DNA of 64,000 nt from Citrus sinensis (taxonomy: Eukaryota > Streptophyta > Magnoliopsida > Sapindales > Rutaceae). Numbering within the stretch: the first letter of the stretch is position 1; the number at the start of each line of letters is the position of its first letter. The notes beneath the pieces were generated by a model. That model worked only from the letters and a program-made list of their open reading frames with translations. It did not search any database and was not told the DNA's origin. Position numbers and translations under genes: made by a program. Of this stretch, positions 14,334-28,300 are shown one piece after another. The stretch is taken from contig NC_068560.1 of assembly GCF_022201045.2 (NCBI RefSeq), forward strand, positions 35,055,001 to 35,119,000, in the 5' to 3' direction.

Positions 14334-15880
14334 TTTTGTTTTTAAAGGAAAAAAAAAACAACCTTGCTTTGATCAACGGTTCAGATTCATACTAATAAAT
14401 CGACATGACAGTGATTTCCATTTTGAAAAACCCTAGATATTTCGGAGATTTGTGTGAATTTAGAGTGAGGATTTTAAATTTTATTACAGTGGGTTTATTT
14501 ATTTGTTGATTTTTATTTTTATTTGTTTTCGTGTGGGTTGGTTCTTGGTTTTGGTTTTGGTTTTGACAAAATGACTTTGTGTTCGAAGACGAGAAAGGAG
14601 GCAACGGAGATTCGTATCAAATGTGTTTGTTTGTTGATAAAACTAAAACGAACGCCCCTCCTCTCCCCTTAATTATTTCAGGTAAATAAAAATACAATTA
14701 TTATTTGAAAACTGGAGGAATATCCTTCGCATGAGATGGGATTTGTGAAAGTATTCCAAATTTGCTCGATTAGACAAGACAAGTGGGCTTGGCTTTCTGG
14801 TTTGTATCACTATTAGCTGGTGACGCTCTTGACTACTTGACTCGCAAGCCCGGCCTATCTAGTAAATGGGTTGGTCTTGGCTAATGTCCTATGGCCCGCA
14901 ACTGAAACTCCGATGGTTTACTTATTTTCCCCCTTATTAAAATATTTTCAAGTCAAACATTTTTCTTTTTTTTCATAAAAAAGAGCAATCATACTACTCA
15001 CTGCTCAGAAAAGAAAAATGCTCGTGGGATGGGCGGCACCACCTCGTATATTGAGGTAGTGTATCCGATCATATTATTTGACATGTTTAATGGGTCTGTT
15101 GGTGGGACATATAATTTTTTTATTATAATAAAATTAATAGATCCTATTATCAAATCTATCAAATGGCAGGTTCTAAATGGTTAGACGCATCATCTCAGTA
15201 TATTGAAATAGTGTACCTACATTACATAAGATGAGTATACTTATGCTTGAGTAAGTAGAATCTATTATTTTGATAGGTCTGGTGGGTTTTACAAATAGGA
15301 TCAACTAATTAAAAAAAAAAAAATTTATAGCATTAAAGTGAGTTTTACTTTAGGACTCTACGAACCAAGTAAAATTATATGTTCTTATTTGTCAAAGTAC
15401 CACTTCGGCATGCAAAGGTTATACATCCGACTCATATAAGTTTTTCTCTATATTACATTCTATTGATATTATTGATAAAAAAATGAATCCATAAGATGCA
15501 TCTTTGATACATAAAAAGAAAAAAAAAATCTTGATACCAAATTCAATATTGAAAAAAAAAAAAAAAGCCACGATCAAGTAATTATGCATGCAACTAGTAC
15601 ACTAATTTACAATTATGCAATTACATACAAAAGTAATTAAGAGAGGTGAATAAAAACTTTCACCTACGGCCCTAAACTTATAGGAGGTTTACGTAGTCTC
15701 CTTTTCGTTACAGTATTTGGAGCGCATATATAAAATAGTCAATATATATCCTCATGAAGTTTATCAACTTCTAAAATAAAACAATTCAATCTTCGTTCTA
15801 AGCACTTAGCATTATTCATCATTAAGATGATTTAATTTATCATCTTATACAACTTCATCCTCAACTGGGATCTTTCACTG
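14334..15880. other. Intergenic region between TVP38 and VND7-like genes
   Basis: The first 300 bp, next to the TVP38 start codon, should contain its leader and promoter. From about 15040 to 15240 there are two related blocks (CACCTCGTATATTGAGGTAGTGTA and a TCATCTCAGTATATTG-AATAGTGTA version), possibly an old repeat. No coding region is seen. The segment nearest 15880 is the 3' UTR of the NAC gene. Confidence 0.45.
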
Positions 15881-17726
15881 CTATGAGTCACCATGCAAGA
15901 ATCCAAGGATATGGCCAACATGGCCTTGCGCTTCAAGCTCAAAATTCTGGGGCGTCAATGGCATGGTGTTCTGAAATGGCATAAGAACTTGTGATTCAAG
16001 TAAGTTATCCAAATTTTTCCAATCAGTAACATTATTGCATTGACCAGCTCCATTGTTATTGCTTCTTTCTTCTTCACAATCTTCATTAATGCTGATAATA
16101 TTATTATTATTGCGGTGCAGGCCTTGATCTTTTGCTGCCAAACTTGTTGAAATGGTGGGGCTATCTAGCTGTGGAAGTTCAATGAGTTGGTTATTATCAA
16201 AAAAGCTGTTGTTGCCAGCAGGAATATAATCTAGCTGCTGATTATCTGAACCAAAGGGCTGCTGAAAATTTGTGCCCTGATGATTTGGATGAACCAAATG
16301 AGTTGCCGCGACGATATCAGAATGTGATTGATCAGATATTGATCTAACATGGCTGCAATCTCTGATATAGCAAGAATGATTCCAAGGTTCAAACCCTTGC
16401 CTGTGATTAGGCGTTGGCTTCCTGAATGCCCGGCAAACAACCCATCCTTCTTCCTGCATTCAATCCGTTCAAACACCAAAATTTATTAATTTTGTCAAAA
16501 GTAAATTTTCACGGTTCGTAGATGAACGGCACCTAATAAAAGCCTTTTTATTTTATAATAGATGTTTACTGAACTCTTAGATTTCAAAATTAAGCAGAAA
16601 CATAATAGATTAATAGTCTCTCTTAGTCCAAGTATGGACATTAAAATGCCTTTTCATGATCTATCAATAAAGAAAGTCTAGGAAGAAATATAAGGCCCGC
16701 TTGTATTAGCATACACAGTTAATAAGTAAATTTTCAATGGCTTTAATGTGTCCTTCCAGAGGACAAAAGTCAGTCAAGCTGAGCATGCGCATCTTTCAAA
16801 TTAAAAAGAACTTTCAAGAATGTTGTAGCTAGGCGTAGCCCTTTTGTCGTTATTTTTATTTTCTAAAAGAAAATAAATACTGAATAACTTGCCTGAATGG
16901 GCCCATTTTCAGATGTTTGAAGCCGATATTCGTGCATAATCCAATCCGTTTTGCTTCCGTTTGGTGCTCTTCCCTTGTAAAAAACTAGGGTTTTTCTCAT
17001 CCCTATAAGTTTGTTCTTCGAAAGCACTGCCTTGTCCCGACCCGTCGCCTTCCAAAATCCGGCAGCAGTGGCTCTGTTTGTCCGTGTTCCGGTCGGGTAC
17101 TTCCTGTCTTTGTGACTGAAAAAGTACCACTCGTTCTGTTCATCATAACCTAAGTTGCATCTTGCTGCGATTAATATTAACCAAGCAAAAATGTTTACGA
17201 TCGATGTCAGTGGATTTTGATAAAAAACGGACAGGAAGACAAATTATACACACATGACTGTTCGAACAAGAGACTTTGAATGTAATAGCGCGTATGGTCT
17301 CTGTTTCAAGTGGGTACATGATATCATGACATTTACATGGCGGCTGCGTGAGACAAGTTTCTCCACGGTGAAGAGAAACATTGACTATTAAGAGAACAAT
17401 AAATAAGTGCTCTTCGATCTAATCCCAAGACCAAAAAGGTGTCTGCCATGTTCAATTGTCATGTTTTTCCTTTTTTTTTTTTTTTAACAAAAAAGAGAGA
17501 TGCATTTACATGCAATATTAATTATATTCCGTGATGATCAACTTAATTAAGGCTGTTACATACCTTGTATATCCCAGGGCTCGATTTTGTAGAGATCAAT
17601 GTCAATAATAACATCTAGATCAATTTTGAGTGAGTTAATCTTTCTCTTGAGGTAGTAACCCACAAGTTCTTCTTCCGTGGGATGAAATCTAAAGCCTGGC
17701 GGGACGGACGATTCCAATTGATCCAT
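15881..17726 (-). CDS. VND7: NAC transcription factor, VND7-like (xylem vessel master switch)
   Basis: NAC-domain DNA-binding activator; VND7 drives secondary wall formation and programmed death in vessel cells. Three exons on the minus strand: 17564-17726, 16893-17164 and 15881-16453, 335 residues (Arabidopsis VND7 is 324). NAC subdomains are complete: [20 protein letters not shown] (about 9-28), [72 protein letters not shown] and [13 protein letters not shown]. The C-terminal activation region keeps VND7 signatures, IELPQLDSP and [14 protein letters not shown]. Exon 2 ends CAG and intron 2 begins GCAAGTTATT, so the intron must be GC-AG: the nearest GT would shift the frame at a conserved junction (PIQ|EEGW). 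Confidence 0.93.
16454..16892 (-). other. GC-AG intron 2 of the VND7-like gene
   Basis: The donor is CAG|GCAAGTTATTC (GC at 16891-16892 on the plus strand) and the acceptor is GAATGCAG before EEGW. Apart from the C it matches the consensus donor perfectly, as GC donors normally do. Confidence 0.85.
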
Positions 17727-18960
17727 CGATGATCTCTTCTGATCCTGAGAGACAAATCAAGCAAGCAAACACTATGAGACACAGTGAGAGGATGAACGCT
17801 GAAGAGAATTTGTAAGGTTCTCTCCATGCATGAATACATATGTTGCTTGCTTCTATTGGGGGTTATATCTCATATCTTAAAATATACAAGGATAATATAA
17901 ATGATCTATATATTTATATCATGCAAACATAGCCTTAAAGTTTAATCTTTTTCGGGTTAACCTAAAATTTAAGACAATATACATTACTCTTTAAGGAGAG
18001 AGTCAAGTAAATAAAATACGTATATATATTTCAGACAAAACTAAAATATTAAAATTTATAGATCTAAGTATCTAACATGGTTATGATGGGGCCAAAGCAG
18101 CGGTCCATGTGTTTCAGCTACATAAATTTTAATGAAAAAGAAATGGCAGACCAATATTTGTGGAACCCCACCAAACTAAGAACAGAAGTTAACCCTAAGA
18201 AGCACTGTAGGCTCTTAGTTGCATGAAATTAGGTAAAGTTACAGAGCACAAAAGTTGGCCGAAAAGCTTGACTTTGCTGGCACAAGCATGTTACATGTTT
18301 TCTTTGAGTGCAGTTCACTCCGTGCTTGCTAGCTCTCGTGGTGGTGACAAAAAGCACACCCACCAGCCCATGCTAATTGAACTTATTTATCCTCAATCTA
18401 TGTCACCCATTAAAAAGGACATAATATACATTCAATGAAAACGACTCAATTTATCTGCAAACCTATCCAATGTTAAATTGTCAATGCCAGATAGGTCTTT
18501 AAATCTTGCACTCTCTTTCTCTAGCTAAGTAACACACAGAGAGAAATATTGATTGTTCTAAACTTGATTACATTTTATATAAAGATTCTATATGCGTATG
18601 GCATGGACTTTGATTTCAATTTTTTTTTCCCACATTGGTTATCTCGGATTATGACCAAATGGATACTGCAAAAATATGAATGAGTTGTACTCAGATTTTC
18701 GAGTTTCATCTAAGAAAGTCTAATTTAAAACAAGGAAAAATTCCATGCGCATGCTCCTGCTAATAAAGTTTGTGCCAGAAAATGCATGTGCTTGATACTC
18801 ACAGAAAATCGGCGACTGATTCGTGTTCTTCAAATTGCCCTAGACAAGATCGGAGAAGAAAAGAAAGAAATGGAGGAGGAAAAAAGAATGAGAGAAGATT
18901 TTTTGTTGTTTTGATTGCTGATGAGGAGAAAGAAGGCTGCCACTTTAGCTTATATTATAA
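17727..18960 (-). promoter_or_regulatory. Probable 5' leader exon, leader intron and TATA box of the VND7-like gene
   Basis: Eighteen bases before the ATG is a good acceptor (TTTGTCTCTCAG|GATCAG, CTG at 17745-17747 on plus). About 1.06 kb further up is a strong donor (TTTTCT|GTGAGTATC, at 18801-18802). Upstream of that donor is a pyrimidine-rich, leader-like stretch, and at 18951-18959 a TATAATATA box in the right orientation. Together these suggest a noncoding first exon of roughly 18803-18925. No transcript evidence is available, so this is inference from splice signals. Confidence 0.45.
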
Positions 18961-19018
18961 CCGAAGGCAGGCTGGTGAATAATGTTTGTGTTGGGATGAA
19001 TAGAAAGAAGGGGTATAA

Positions 19019-19020
<2 letters not shown>

Positions 19021-19060
<40 letters not shown>
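19021..19060. repeat. (TA)20 microsatellite
   Basis: Forty bases of uninterrupted TA dinucleotides. They lie about 60 bp beyond the putative TATA box of the VND7-like leader, so within the likely promoter. Confidence 0.95.
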
Positions 19061-19063
<3 letters not shown>

Positions 19064-22000
19064 GTACTAGTAAAATGTTATACATAGGGTTATTGATTGC
19101 GCGTGGGGTGGCAGAGGGAATTGAAAGGTTTGTTTGTTTGGACGGCGTGACAACAATTTTTCACGCCACCACCCTCCCCCCACCGCTATTTTGTGTCCTA
19201 AGATTTTGTTCACTCTTTAAATAATAATAATAATAATAAATGAAAATAAAATTAAGCCAAATATTTGGCTACTATTCATGGAAGTATTGATATGGATTTT
19301 ATGTCTAATTGTTCTAGATTACATGACTAGGGTAAGAAAATATAAAATTAGTGTTTTAGATTGAATATGTAATGGTTCATATTATAGGGGGTTTCAAATT
19401 TGATGCATGTTACACATAAAATTTCTCTAAATAATACTCATAGTGAACAATATACAACTTAGTTAAGTTTAGTAAGGATTCAAAGAAATTCAAGTCGCAC
19501 TAACTATAGCTAAACTCAATTAATTTAGAAATTGGATTCAATGTAAATTGAATAAAGATTTTAAGGTCTAATAATTAGAAGTGTTAAATTAAAGATGGTA
19601 TTTTTATTTTGTTACATTGCGTCGTGAGACTGATCGATGAGAGAATACAAGAACTATCTTCAGTTTGTCCCGAAATTTTTCGATTAAACTACATATGTAT
19701 GAAAAAACTTTATTACTTTCCTATTACCTCCTAATGTATATATATTTTCGACTTCGAAATCGAAACTAAGGAACTATTCAAATTTAACTTTTAACTCAAA
19801 TGGCTTCAAGTCTAATGTTTCAAGTGTTTTTAAGTCATAAAGCTAGCGATTAACTTCAGGTATAATATATATAAATAAATATTTATTTTTCAAAATTATT
19901 GTTAAAGATAGAAATGAAGTCCAACAACAGCCACTCACTGGATTCAAATATATTACAACAAGTGACATTCGTACAAGATAATCTCCCAACCAAAGCGACA
20001 TCACATCACAATCCACAGACATTCCCTATTCCCACAATCCAGCATCCGTTGTCTGTTTGGTGCGCCGCCCTTTCCAATTTGGCACCACTTGTTCATCGAC
20101 GCGTGGAGGGGATTCCTTTCCATGTCAGAGCCTCCCAAGCGACCCCAGCTGTCTGCATCAAAAAGTTAATCATTGGTTCTGCTCTGTGAATCCAAATTGC
20201 ATTAGTGTGTGTAATAGTGTACATGTGCTCTTCCAGAACCTGCGTCTCGCTAAAGCCTGAAGCGTCGGACACGCCAGCCTTTGTTTCATGCGTCACCCAG
20301 GCCCAGCGTCCAGCTTCAACTTCGACAATCAACTCACTTAAATTTATTTTGATTAGGCCAAGTCTTTTTATTTGTTTTTGTTTCTTAATTGAGAACTAGT
20401 GATGATATATCATGAAAACTCAAGAGAGCCAATGAGCACGCACGCAGATTCCAATATAATATTGTGCGTAATAAAAAATTATAATAATAATAATAATACA
20501 TACAATACATATGTTAACTTATATATATATTTTTTTTTTATGATTAAAGGGCTCTTATATGTTAACTTATATATTGATTATCATAGATATGCACTACTGG
20601 TTGTTAGCAAAATGACAAAGGGGTCCTTTATGATCTATCCTATCTAGTCCTTGTTGGCAGGTAAAAGTCACTTGTTTAAAGCACGGGGCTAACTTGTTTA
20701 AGGAGACCTTCCCATCCCTTTTGTAATTAACTGTTTTTTTTTTTTTTTTTAAGTTACAATCTACGTCTATATACAATCAAGCATCTATTAAGAATTTAAA
20801 TATATCAAACTAACTTCACAATTGACACAGCAAAATTTAAACCATTGACTTTGATAATGTAAAGTGGCTTAACTAATGAGTAGTTTTGTCAAGGGTAGAT
20901 TCAGCTCATGACCAGTGGGGCATGAGTCATGATGGAGAAAATAAATTCTAAAAATTAGAAAAAAATTACTTGATTTTTTTTTTTATTCCAACAAAATTGT
21001 GAAAAGAAAATACTGTATTCTCACTCAGTTTGCTTTCCTCTTGCTGTTGACTTTAATTACATGATTTAAAGAAGCAAAATTGCTCTTGGCATTTGATCAT
21101 CCCTTGTCTCTTCCTTCTGTTGTTACATGCATTCACTAAATCTTGCTTTTGCATGCATTGCTTCAATTTGCTATCGCTATCGTTCTATCGATCTTTATTA
21201 TGATTCTATATCTAATAATTAACATAAACGTATCAAAATTTCCTTGGCTGGTCGGTGCAGAATGCAACTTCAGAATAATGGTCCAAAAAGTTAATTACCA
21301 AGCTCTCACAATACTTCACTAACTTTGACAAATTAAAACAGTTTACTCCTTGTAGTCAATGATTCTATCCAAATTAAACCAAAGCTTGCTTGCCACCATT
21401 TTGTTTTTGTTTTCGTTTTGTTGTTTTCTGGAGCAACTTTCTTTATATAGTTTATATAATAAAGATTGTATGCTAAGCAAAAATTTCGTTACAGAGGCCC
21501 CATCTCATTATCATGAACCTAATCTGATTAAATCATCACAATCTGATGCGATCTACCGACTTTACCATTTTTTTCTTTTTTTAATTTTATAAAATAATGA
21601 TTGGATCTTCCATTTATATAGACTGCTCATCGGACGTATTTTTTTGGTTTCATAAATGACCCTTTTCTCATTGCTTACGGTTCTCTTTCAATTTTGATTG
21701 CAGAAATTAAAAGTGCCTTAAATAATTTAATTTTGGATTGCTCTCATCATTTCATTTTGAAAAGTTCCACTTAAAACAAAGGGGGTATTATAATTTATAA
21801 CCAAGTAGCCAACCATCGAGAGAAACAAGACGCATAATGAAACCCCAGTAAAGGAAATTTAATACATATGTGTCTTAATTAGAAGATAAATCAAATGATT
21901 ATGATTTATGTGAGGCGTGGTGAAGGATTTGAGAAAGGATCTAGTGGTAGACTCTGCTACTAAATGAAGTTTGAAAGGGACCCTTCCGAGATCCTTGAGG

Positions 22001-25000
22001 TGTCAAATTGCAATTCACTGGTTTATTTTGTGAGAAATGACACACACCATATTTATATTTTTAACTTGAAATGCTTTGTGTTCCTCCTGACATGATCTTC
22101 TCATATTCAAAACACAATTATATATGTGATTAGTGGTTATCAAACAAAAAAATATGTGAAATCAATTAAATTTTAATTCTATGTTATTATAAATACATAC
22201 GTGATACTTGATTTTTAAAAAGTTACAAGAGTTCATATCAAGAGAAATTCATAATTTCTATAACATAATAATTAAATTTATGTTTAGCTATTGGAAAAAG
22301 ATAAACAGATAGTTCAAAATCTGAAACTCATAACATGAGAACGAGGCTCTTGATTTGAATTGTCAAGATCTGTAAGTTAAATCAATAGATTTGTAATGAT
22401 TCATGTAATTCATCTATTGTTTAGTAATCAATTAACGTCAAACGTCGTTGGGTGTTGGCAAAATATCTAAAAAAGGAGAGACTGAAAATATCTAAAAGAA
22501 GAGAGAATGAGTAGTTGATATATGCCATATATATACATCAGCCATGAGTGCATATGAGTTTCCATGCAATCAAGTATAATCATTCAGTTTGGTATAATTA
22601 ATTAGCTTAAATAAAAAAAAAATATGATAGTTTATTACATTTTAACAGTAATGGTAAGTTAAATTTGAACCTAAGAGTATCTGCTAATCCTATTTTATTA
22701 TTTAGTCATTTAAATACTGCTGGTATGTCCTAGGCAAGATGGATGTTATGGCTAAAATGCTAGATGTTAGCTAATATTTATTCTCAAATTTCTAATTAAT
22801 CATAATAGTTAACTTTGCATGAAAATGATATAATTTATTTTATATAAAGAGTGGCGCTATCCTCAATAAGGAATTACAAATTGTTAAAAAATGTTCATCT
22901 ATACAAATTTCACTATATGAAAAAGTTTAGCCAACCCCCTGGTGTGGACTCGATACAAAACAATCAATGATAATTATTGTCACACCAGATTTTCTTTTCG
23001 TATTTCATCAGTTTTATCACCCCACAAACTTAAAATAATAAAAACTTGATATTCTTGTCTCATTTAATCATTCATCGTATCATTTCTCATCAATATTGTA
23101 GGCGATTCTTCACTATTCACATTGTGCAACTTGGCATAGCTTGCCATTTCAAATGCATACATACCTGATAACTGTTAAATTCGAAGCCATCAATATTTTG
23201 TACAATTAATGGACATTCTCCTCAACATTCTCCATCACCCTAACAAAAGATAAATGTTTGCCCCAGCTGGTAATTGATGTCTAATGCATGGATTATGAAG
23301 AATTTACCCAAATGCAGACCTCAAATGAGACCTTAACAAGGAGAAAATTCTCAGTTGAAGTCAGCATACGTTATAGTCTCAGCTGTCAAGTCTGCATTAG
23401 AACGTCAAGTTTGAGTAACATCTAAAAATCTATGACCAACTGAGAGCAATTTAGTGTAGAGTTTATACTACGAACGCAATCCAGATTAATTAAGGTAGTT
23501 TTCTAGAAAATTTTATTGAGTTAACTTGCAGCATTGGATTGATTAATATATAATCTTTTTAAACTTGATCAAGAAAATGTCATTTTCATGGCCGGTTATC
23601 GATTTGCCTCTATCGTGGACGGGCGGCACTTCCACCACCACCACCACCAACACCAAATTGATCTCTCTACAGGAGTTATTGTTAATTTCTCATTCCTATG
23701 CATTGTGCACTAATAATCATCACTTTTTCATTTTCTGCTTTTTTTAATTTAATTAGTTTTCACTATTAGAAATCGAAGTGATATTTTTTTTTTCTTTTTG
23801 GTACCCGTTTTTCATTAATGCTTTCATATTGTGGTAGAACTATATCTATATCACAACTGGTGGAACATTTTCAAGTTTTATATAATGAAAAATTTGAGAA
23901 ATATAACGAACTAACGTTCTAATAATTAGATAAATATTGAAATGATGATTCACATGAAGTGGACGAAAATCCCACTCCTCAACTCTCTCTTGCAAAAGCA
24001 AGAAACGTGACGAACATTAATTTGGGGTCACCAATTTCAAATGTGAGCATATAGTTTCACTGAAAAGATGTCACCAATATATTCATTTTTATTTTTCAAT
24101 CGCTGATGTCATATCGGATTCTCGTATACTTAAACGTAAAATAAAACCCTAAATCGAGAATCGTATACCCTTGGTGTTAACCAAAAATGAACAGCTAAGA
24201 GCTATACCCTTATCTTTATGAGAGGTTGTTCTTTTTGGTAGGGGTTGCTTCAGCAAATAAGAATAGTGCAAACCAAGTTAAGTGGCGGAAATTTTTGGGC
24301 GGTTTGTGGGACTGCTGTAAAAAGCTTGTGGGCGTCTCATCTCATATTATGTCCGTTAAATAATTGTATAAACAAAGTACAAAAGTTTCCAAACTCTCTC
24401 ATTATACAATCCATATGGCTAGTTGTTTTCTAAGTGCTTTTTGTAACAAAACAAACAGCTTCTAGAGAGAAAAGAGAGACGGCTTAACTAAGTTTGATGA
24501 TGACTTGTCTCCCCCACACTACCCAAGTTGTCTTGTCTTTCCCTTAGCAATTTTTTTGTTTTGTTTTTGTTTTGTACATATATTATGAGATCATGGCCTG
24601 TGGGGTATAGTTCTTTTGTCTTGCTTCTGTACCTATGTAAATTAAATTTAAAGAAAAAAAAAACTCTTTTTTTGGTTCTTGTGTTTAATTAATTAATTAG
24701 TTTTGAAACGATGTTCAACTTTATAAGCTTCACACATAAGATGTTGTGACAAGGGATAGGGTTGTGCTATGGGTTTTGGCACTTCCTAACGATTAATCAG
24801 TTGGTGTATTTTATGGATTCATCGAAATCTAGTCAGCAACGTCACTCGTTTTATGTAGCATAACTGCACGTGTAGCCCACACTTCATAAATATGTAGTGT
24901 TGAAGCTCTTGATTATTCTCCACCAACATCGTGCAATGGCGCCACTCATCCTAACTCGAGTCTATTTCAATATTTTCTAGTAAATTTTATTTCCACTTCC

Positions 25001-25387
25001 CTGACAATATGATATGATAAACCACAGAACATTTTCGTAAATGTAATTTCATGATTCCATGAAGAAAAGCAGATTGTTTGTTCCCCAAAAAGATTGGTTA
25101 GTTCCAAATTCTATTTTGAGTATGACAGTTTTTCTTTTTTCTTTTTTCTTTTTTTTCAACTGAATCTGACAAGTAATGGATGTGTAACTTTCTGTCTTTT
25201 ACAATTACAATACATCTCCTCAACTGCAAGGGGTAAAGAAATTACACTCATCGAAAGATAGTGTCACAATATGCAAGAAAAACAGTTCTATAACTCCTAA
25301 TCATTTGATTTTAGAACCTTCTAAACAGCATTTTAGCTAACGTACAGCCTAAACTCTTGCATTAATTACCGTCCAGGCGTCCATGGC
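19061..25387. other. Gene-poor intergenic region
   Basis: About 6.3 kb with no gene that I can support. It is strongly AT-rich with many homopolymer runs. Points seen: a locally GC-richer block at about 20030-20310 that is open in both directions but matches nothing I know; a short AAT repeat near 20480; a pair of TATGTTAACTTATATAT copies at about 20510 and 20558; and a CCACCA run near 23630. The last 200 bp (25190-25387) is the probable 3' UTR of the J-domain gene. Confidence 0.45.
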
Positions 25388-28300
25388 CTAGAGAAAGTTC
25401 CTCTGAAAATTTCCTGAAGAAAACCGCGAAGACAGACCTTCAGCCATATTTTCAGAATCAAATTTTATATTTTGTCTACCAGCAACCAGGTCCTTCTCAC
25501 GGTCCCAAGGCTTCCATGGATGTTCGCCCACCCATTCTTCTTTTTCTGGCTGCTGCTTCGACTTTTTCTTTGCACGGGTTTTACCCTCTTCTTGGTGTTT
25601 CTGAACCAATGATTTTGATCGTTTTTCTTTGTTGTATTTATCAACCAAATCTGCATCCGCACGTGCTCCCTTCTTTTCTTCTTCAGTTGAAGCAAGTGCA
25701 GAAGTTTCGCTATATGCTTCAAGGTAACTGCATATGACAAAGATTTAGATAAGCAGAGCCAAGCAACTATTAACCAACAAAAATTATGTATAACATCAAG
25801 AAATTCTTACTTCATCTTTGCTTTCTGGGCTCTGTCGGAAGGGGTATCAGTCCAGACACTGGTATCACCACGTCCTTCTTTAGAGGTCCTGCTAAATGTT
25901 TTTGTTGAATGCATAGGCACACCACCACCGGGCTGCAAAGAAGAAACAGTGACGGTTAGTAATGGTACGGGGCATTGAACTTTCAAGAACAATAATTGCG
26001 AGGCAGTAGAAAGACTGAAAGCTCTTACTTTCCTCTCAGGAGGTAGCGTTGTCATCCATTCATCTCTTTTTGGTGGCGCCTTAACTTCCATGTCTGCCAG
26101 AAGCTCATCATCACCCTCCATCAATATACCTGCCGGCAAAATAGCTTTCTTACTAACAGATAGATAGATGCTTTAAGAGGTCAACTGATAGTAAACAATC
26201 TGAAAGTGTCAACAGTCTTTATTTTCCATTATTCAAGGATGTGAAGCAGACTGTCCATTGCAATTTACTTCCTTCAAATTAAGAAAGCTTAACCTTATAA
26301 AATGCACTACCAGTAGCAATAATCGCGAAGGTATGAAGTCTAGAAAAGCTGGATAAAAAACATTATAATAAATCAAGATATAGCTGGATCGTCTAATGGG
26401 TTAATCATGGCCAATGAGGAAAGCATGTTTAAGCACATTTTTTCTTCACTTTCTTGTCATCCTTATCACTATCCTCAGTTTGATTAGGATTCCATAGGCC
26501 TCTCTACCAAATACTGGATTAGATTCTTGTTTTTCCCACTAGAACCAAATCTGATCCAGTTTTGTCATAAAGGAGGAACTTAGAATCATCCTACTAGTAT
26601 CTATATGCCTGCGCAAGGAAGATTCAGCATAGATTACTGATTAAAAGGAAGCTTAACAATGGCACAAAAGAGCTAACCTTGCGATTTTCTCCACTGAGCA
26701 CCTTCTTGCATTGCTTTTAGTTCAACCTAGAGAAGCAAAAAGCATGCAGTTAATGTATCGGCCATTAAATAACTGCCTCAAACTTCTTGTCAAAAAAATA
26801 AAATAATAACTGTCTCAAACAATAGTCAAACCAACATATAGACAACAGTGTAAACCTTAAATTTCTCTTGTTCTTCCTTGAGTTTAATCTTCTCATCCAA
26901 GGCTTTTCGCTGCAAAATGCAGACAAAAGAGAACACAAAGATCAAACATGATCTTAAAAATAGAGAACCAATTAATCTATGTGCATCAAAACATTTACTA
27001 ATGTTTACTTCTATTTTTACTCAAGCAGAAAGATACAAATTCTGAAAAAAACAATATATAAAGTGATCAAAATAATATCTTTTGGTTCAGAGAAAACCAT
27101 AGTTGCATGAGAAACTCACTTTTTCTGGATCTTGTAATTCTTTAAATGCTTTATTCAGTTTAATGAATGCTTGGTGAGCCTGAGGATGAGGGCATTTGTC
27201 TGGGTGCACAAAAAGCGACAGCTTCCAGTACCTGAGGATATAATAGCATTATTCTCAAGTAATGAAGATTCAATACCTGTTAAAAACTAAAGGAAGATAA
27301 TTGAGATTTGAGGCAACGGAAGAAAATAAATAAATCATAAAGTAAAAGACGGGTGGCGTCAACAGCTCAGTTTATAATCCATGTACAGGAAAAAAGATAC
27401 TTTTCAAATTGCATGAAAACTTTAGTTCAACTTCAGTTATTGAACAATCAATATGACAAAAACAGTTATCATCCCTTATAGTCTAGCTATAGTTTATGTA
27501 TTTGAGTGAGAAATCTTTGCATTATTTCCTTGCCAATAATTTACAACGAGGCTGTTAGATAGACCCTGTGAAACCACCAGACATGAATGTAGGTCTATTT
27601 ATAAACATACCACTCCTGAGAAAACTCCCAAGTCTAAACTAGTCTAGTTGTTTTAGGGGAAAAGTAATATTAAGTAGCATCACCAGATATCAAACTCACA
27701 TTAGAAGTTTCAAAACTGACTTCCATTTCCTCAGTCCAAACAAAAAGTTAACAAGGAAAGACCATGATTGTCGGGCAAATGCAGCAAGATAACAGACAAA
27801 TGATGATCAGTAACCTTACCTTTTCTTTATATTCTCAGCAGACATACTGTGGTTGGCTCCTATAACATCATATGGGCAATCACCCTCAACTCCCATTATC
27901 CTTGTTACCTAACCATATACATATAAGCGTTACCCAAATGAAAAGTAATGAATTCAGTGCAGCATAACCAATACCAATGCATTATCATAAAATTATTTCA
28001 TACAGAAATCAACAAAAGAAAAATAATTATCATAAAAATGATAATACCATCACAAACTAAAAATCACAACTTCCAAAACCAAAGATATTTAACCGAGGAT
28101 AGGTCTTTAAATTGTTAATTAAAAGGAAAAGGAAGGAAAAGGGGAAAGGGGTGAGAACAACAAGAGCTTCATGACGACTGAAACAATTCTCACCTTGAAC
28201 TTTCATTATAACTAAATTTTAGAAACGTTTTATTATCTGAAAGTATAATTTTTGCCACAAAAAAAAAAAGAAAAATAATGTCCAATTATCTAACTCGTAT

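Noticed and set aside
14043-14345. Plus-strand frame of 100 codons over exon 1 of the TVP38 gene
   Set aside because: It is the antisense shadow of a well-supported exon.
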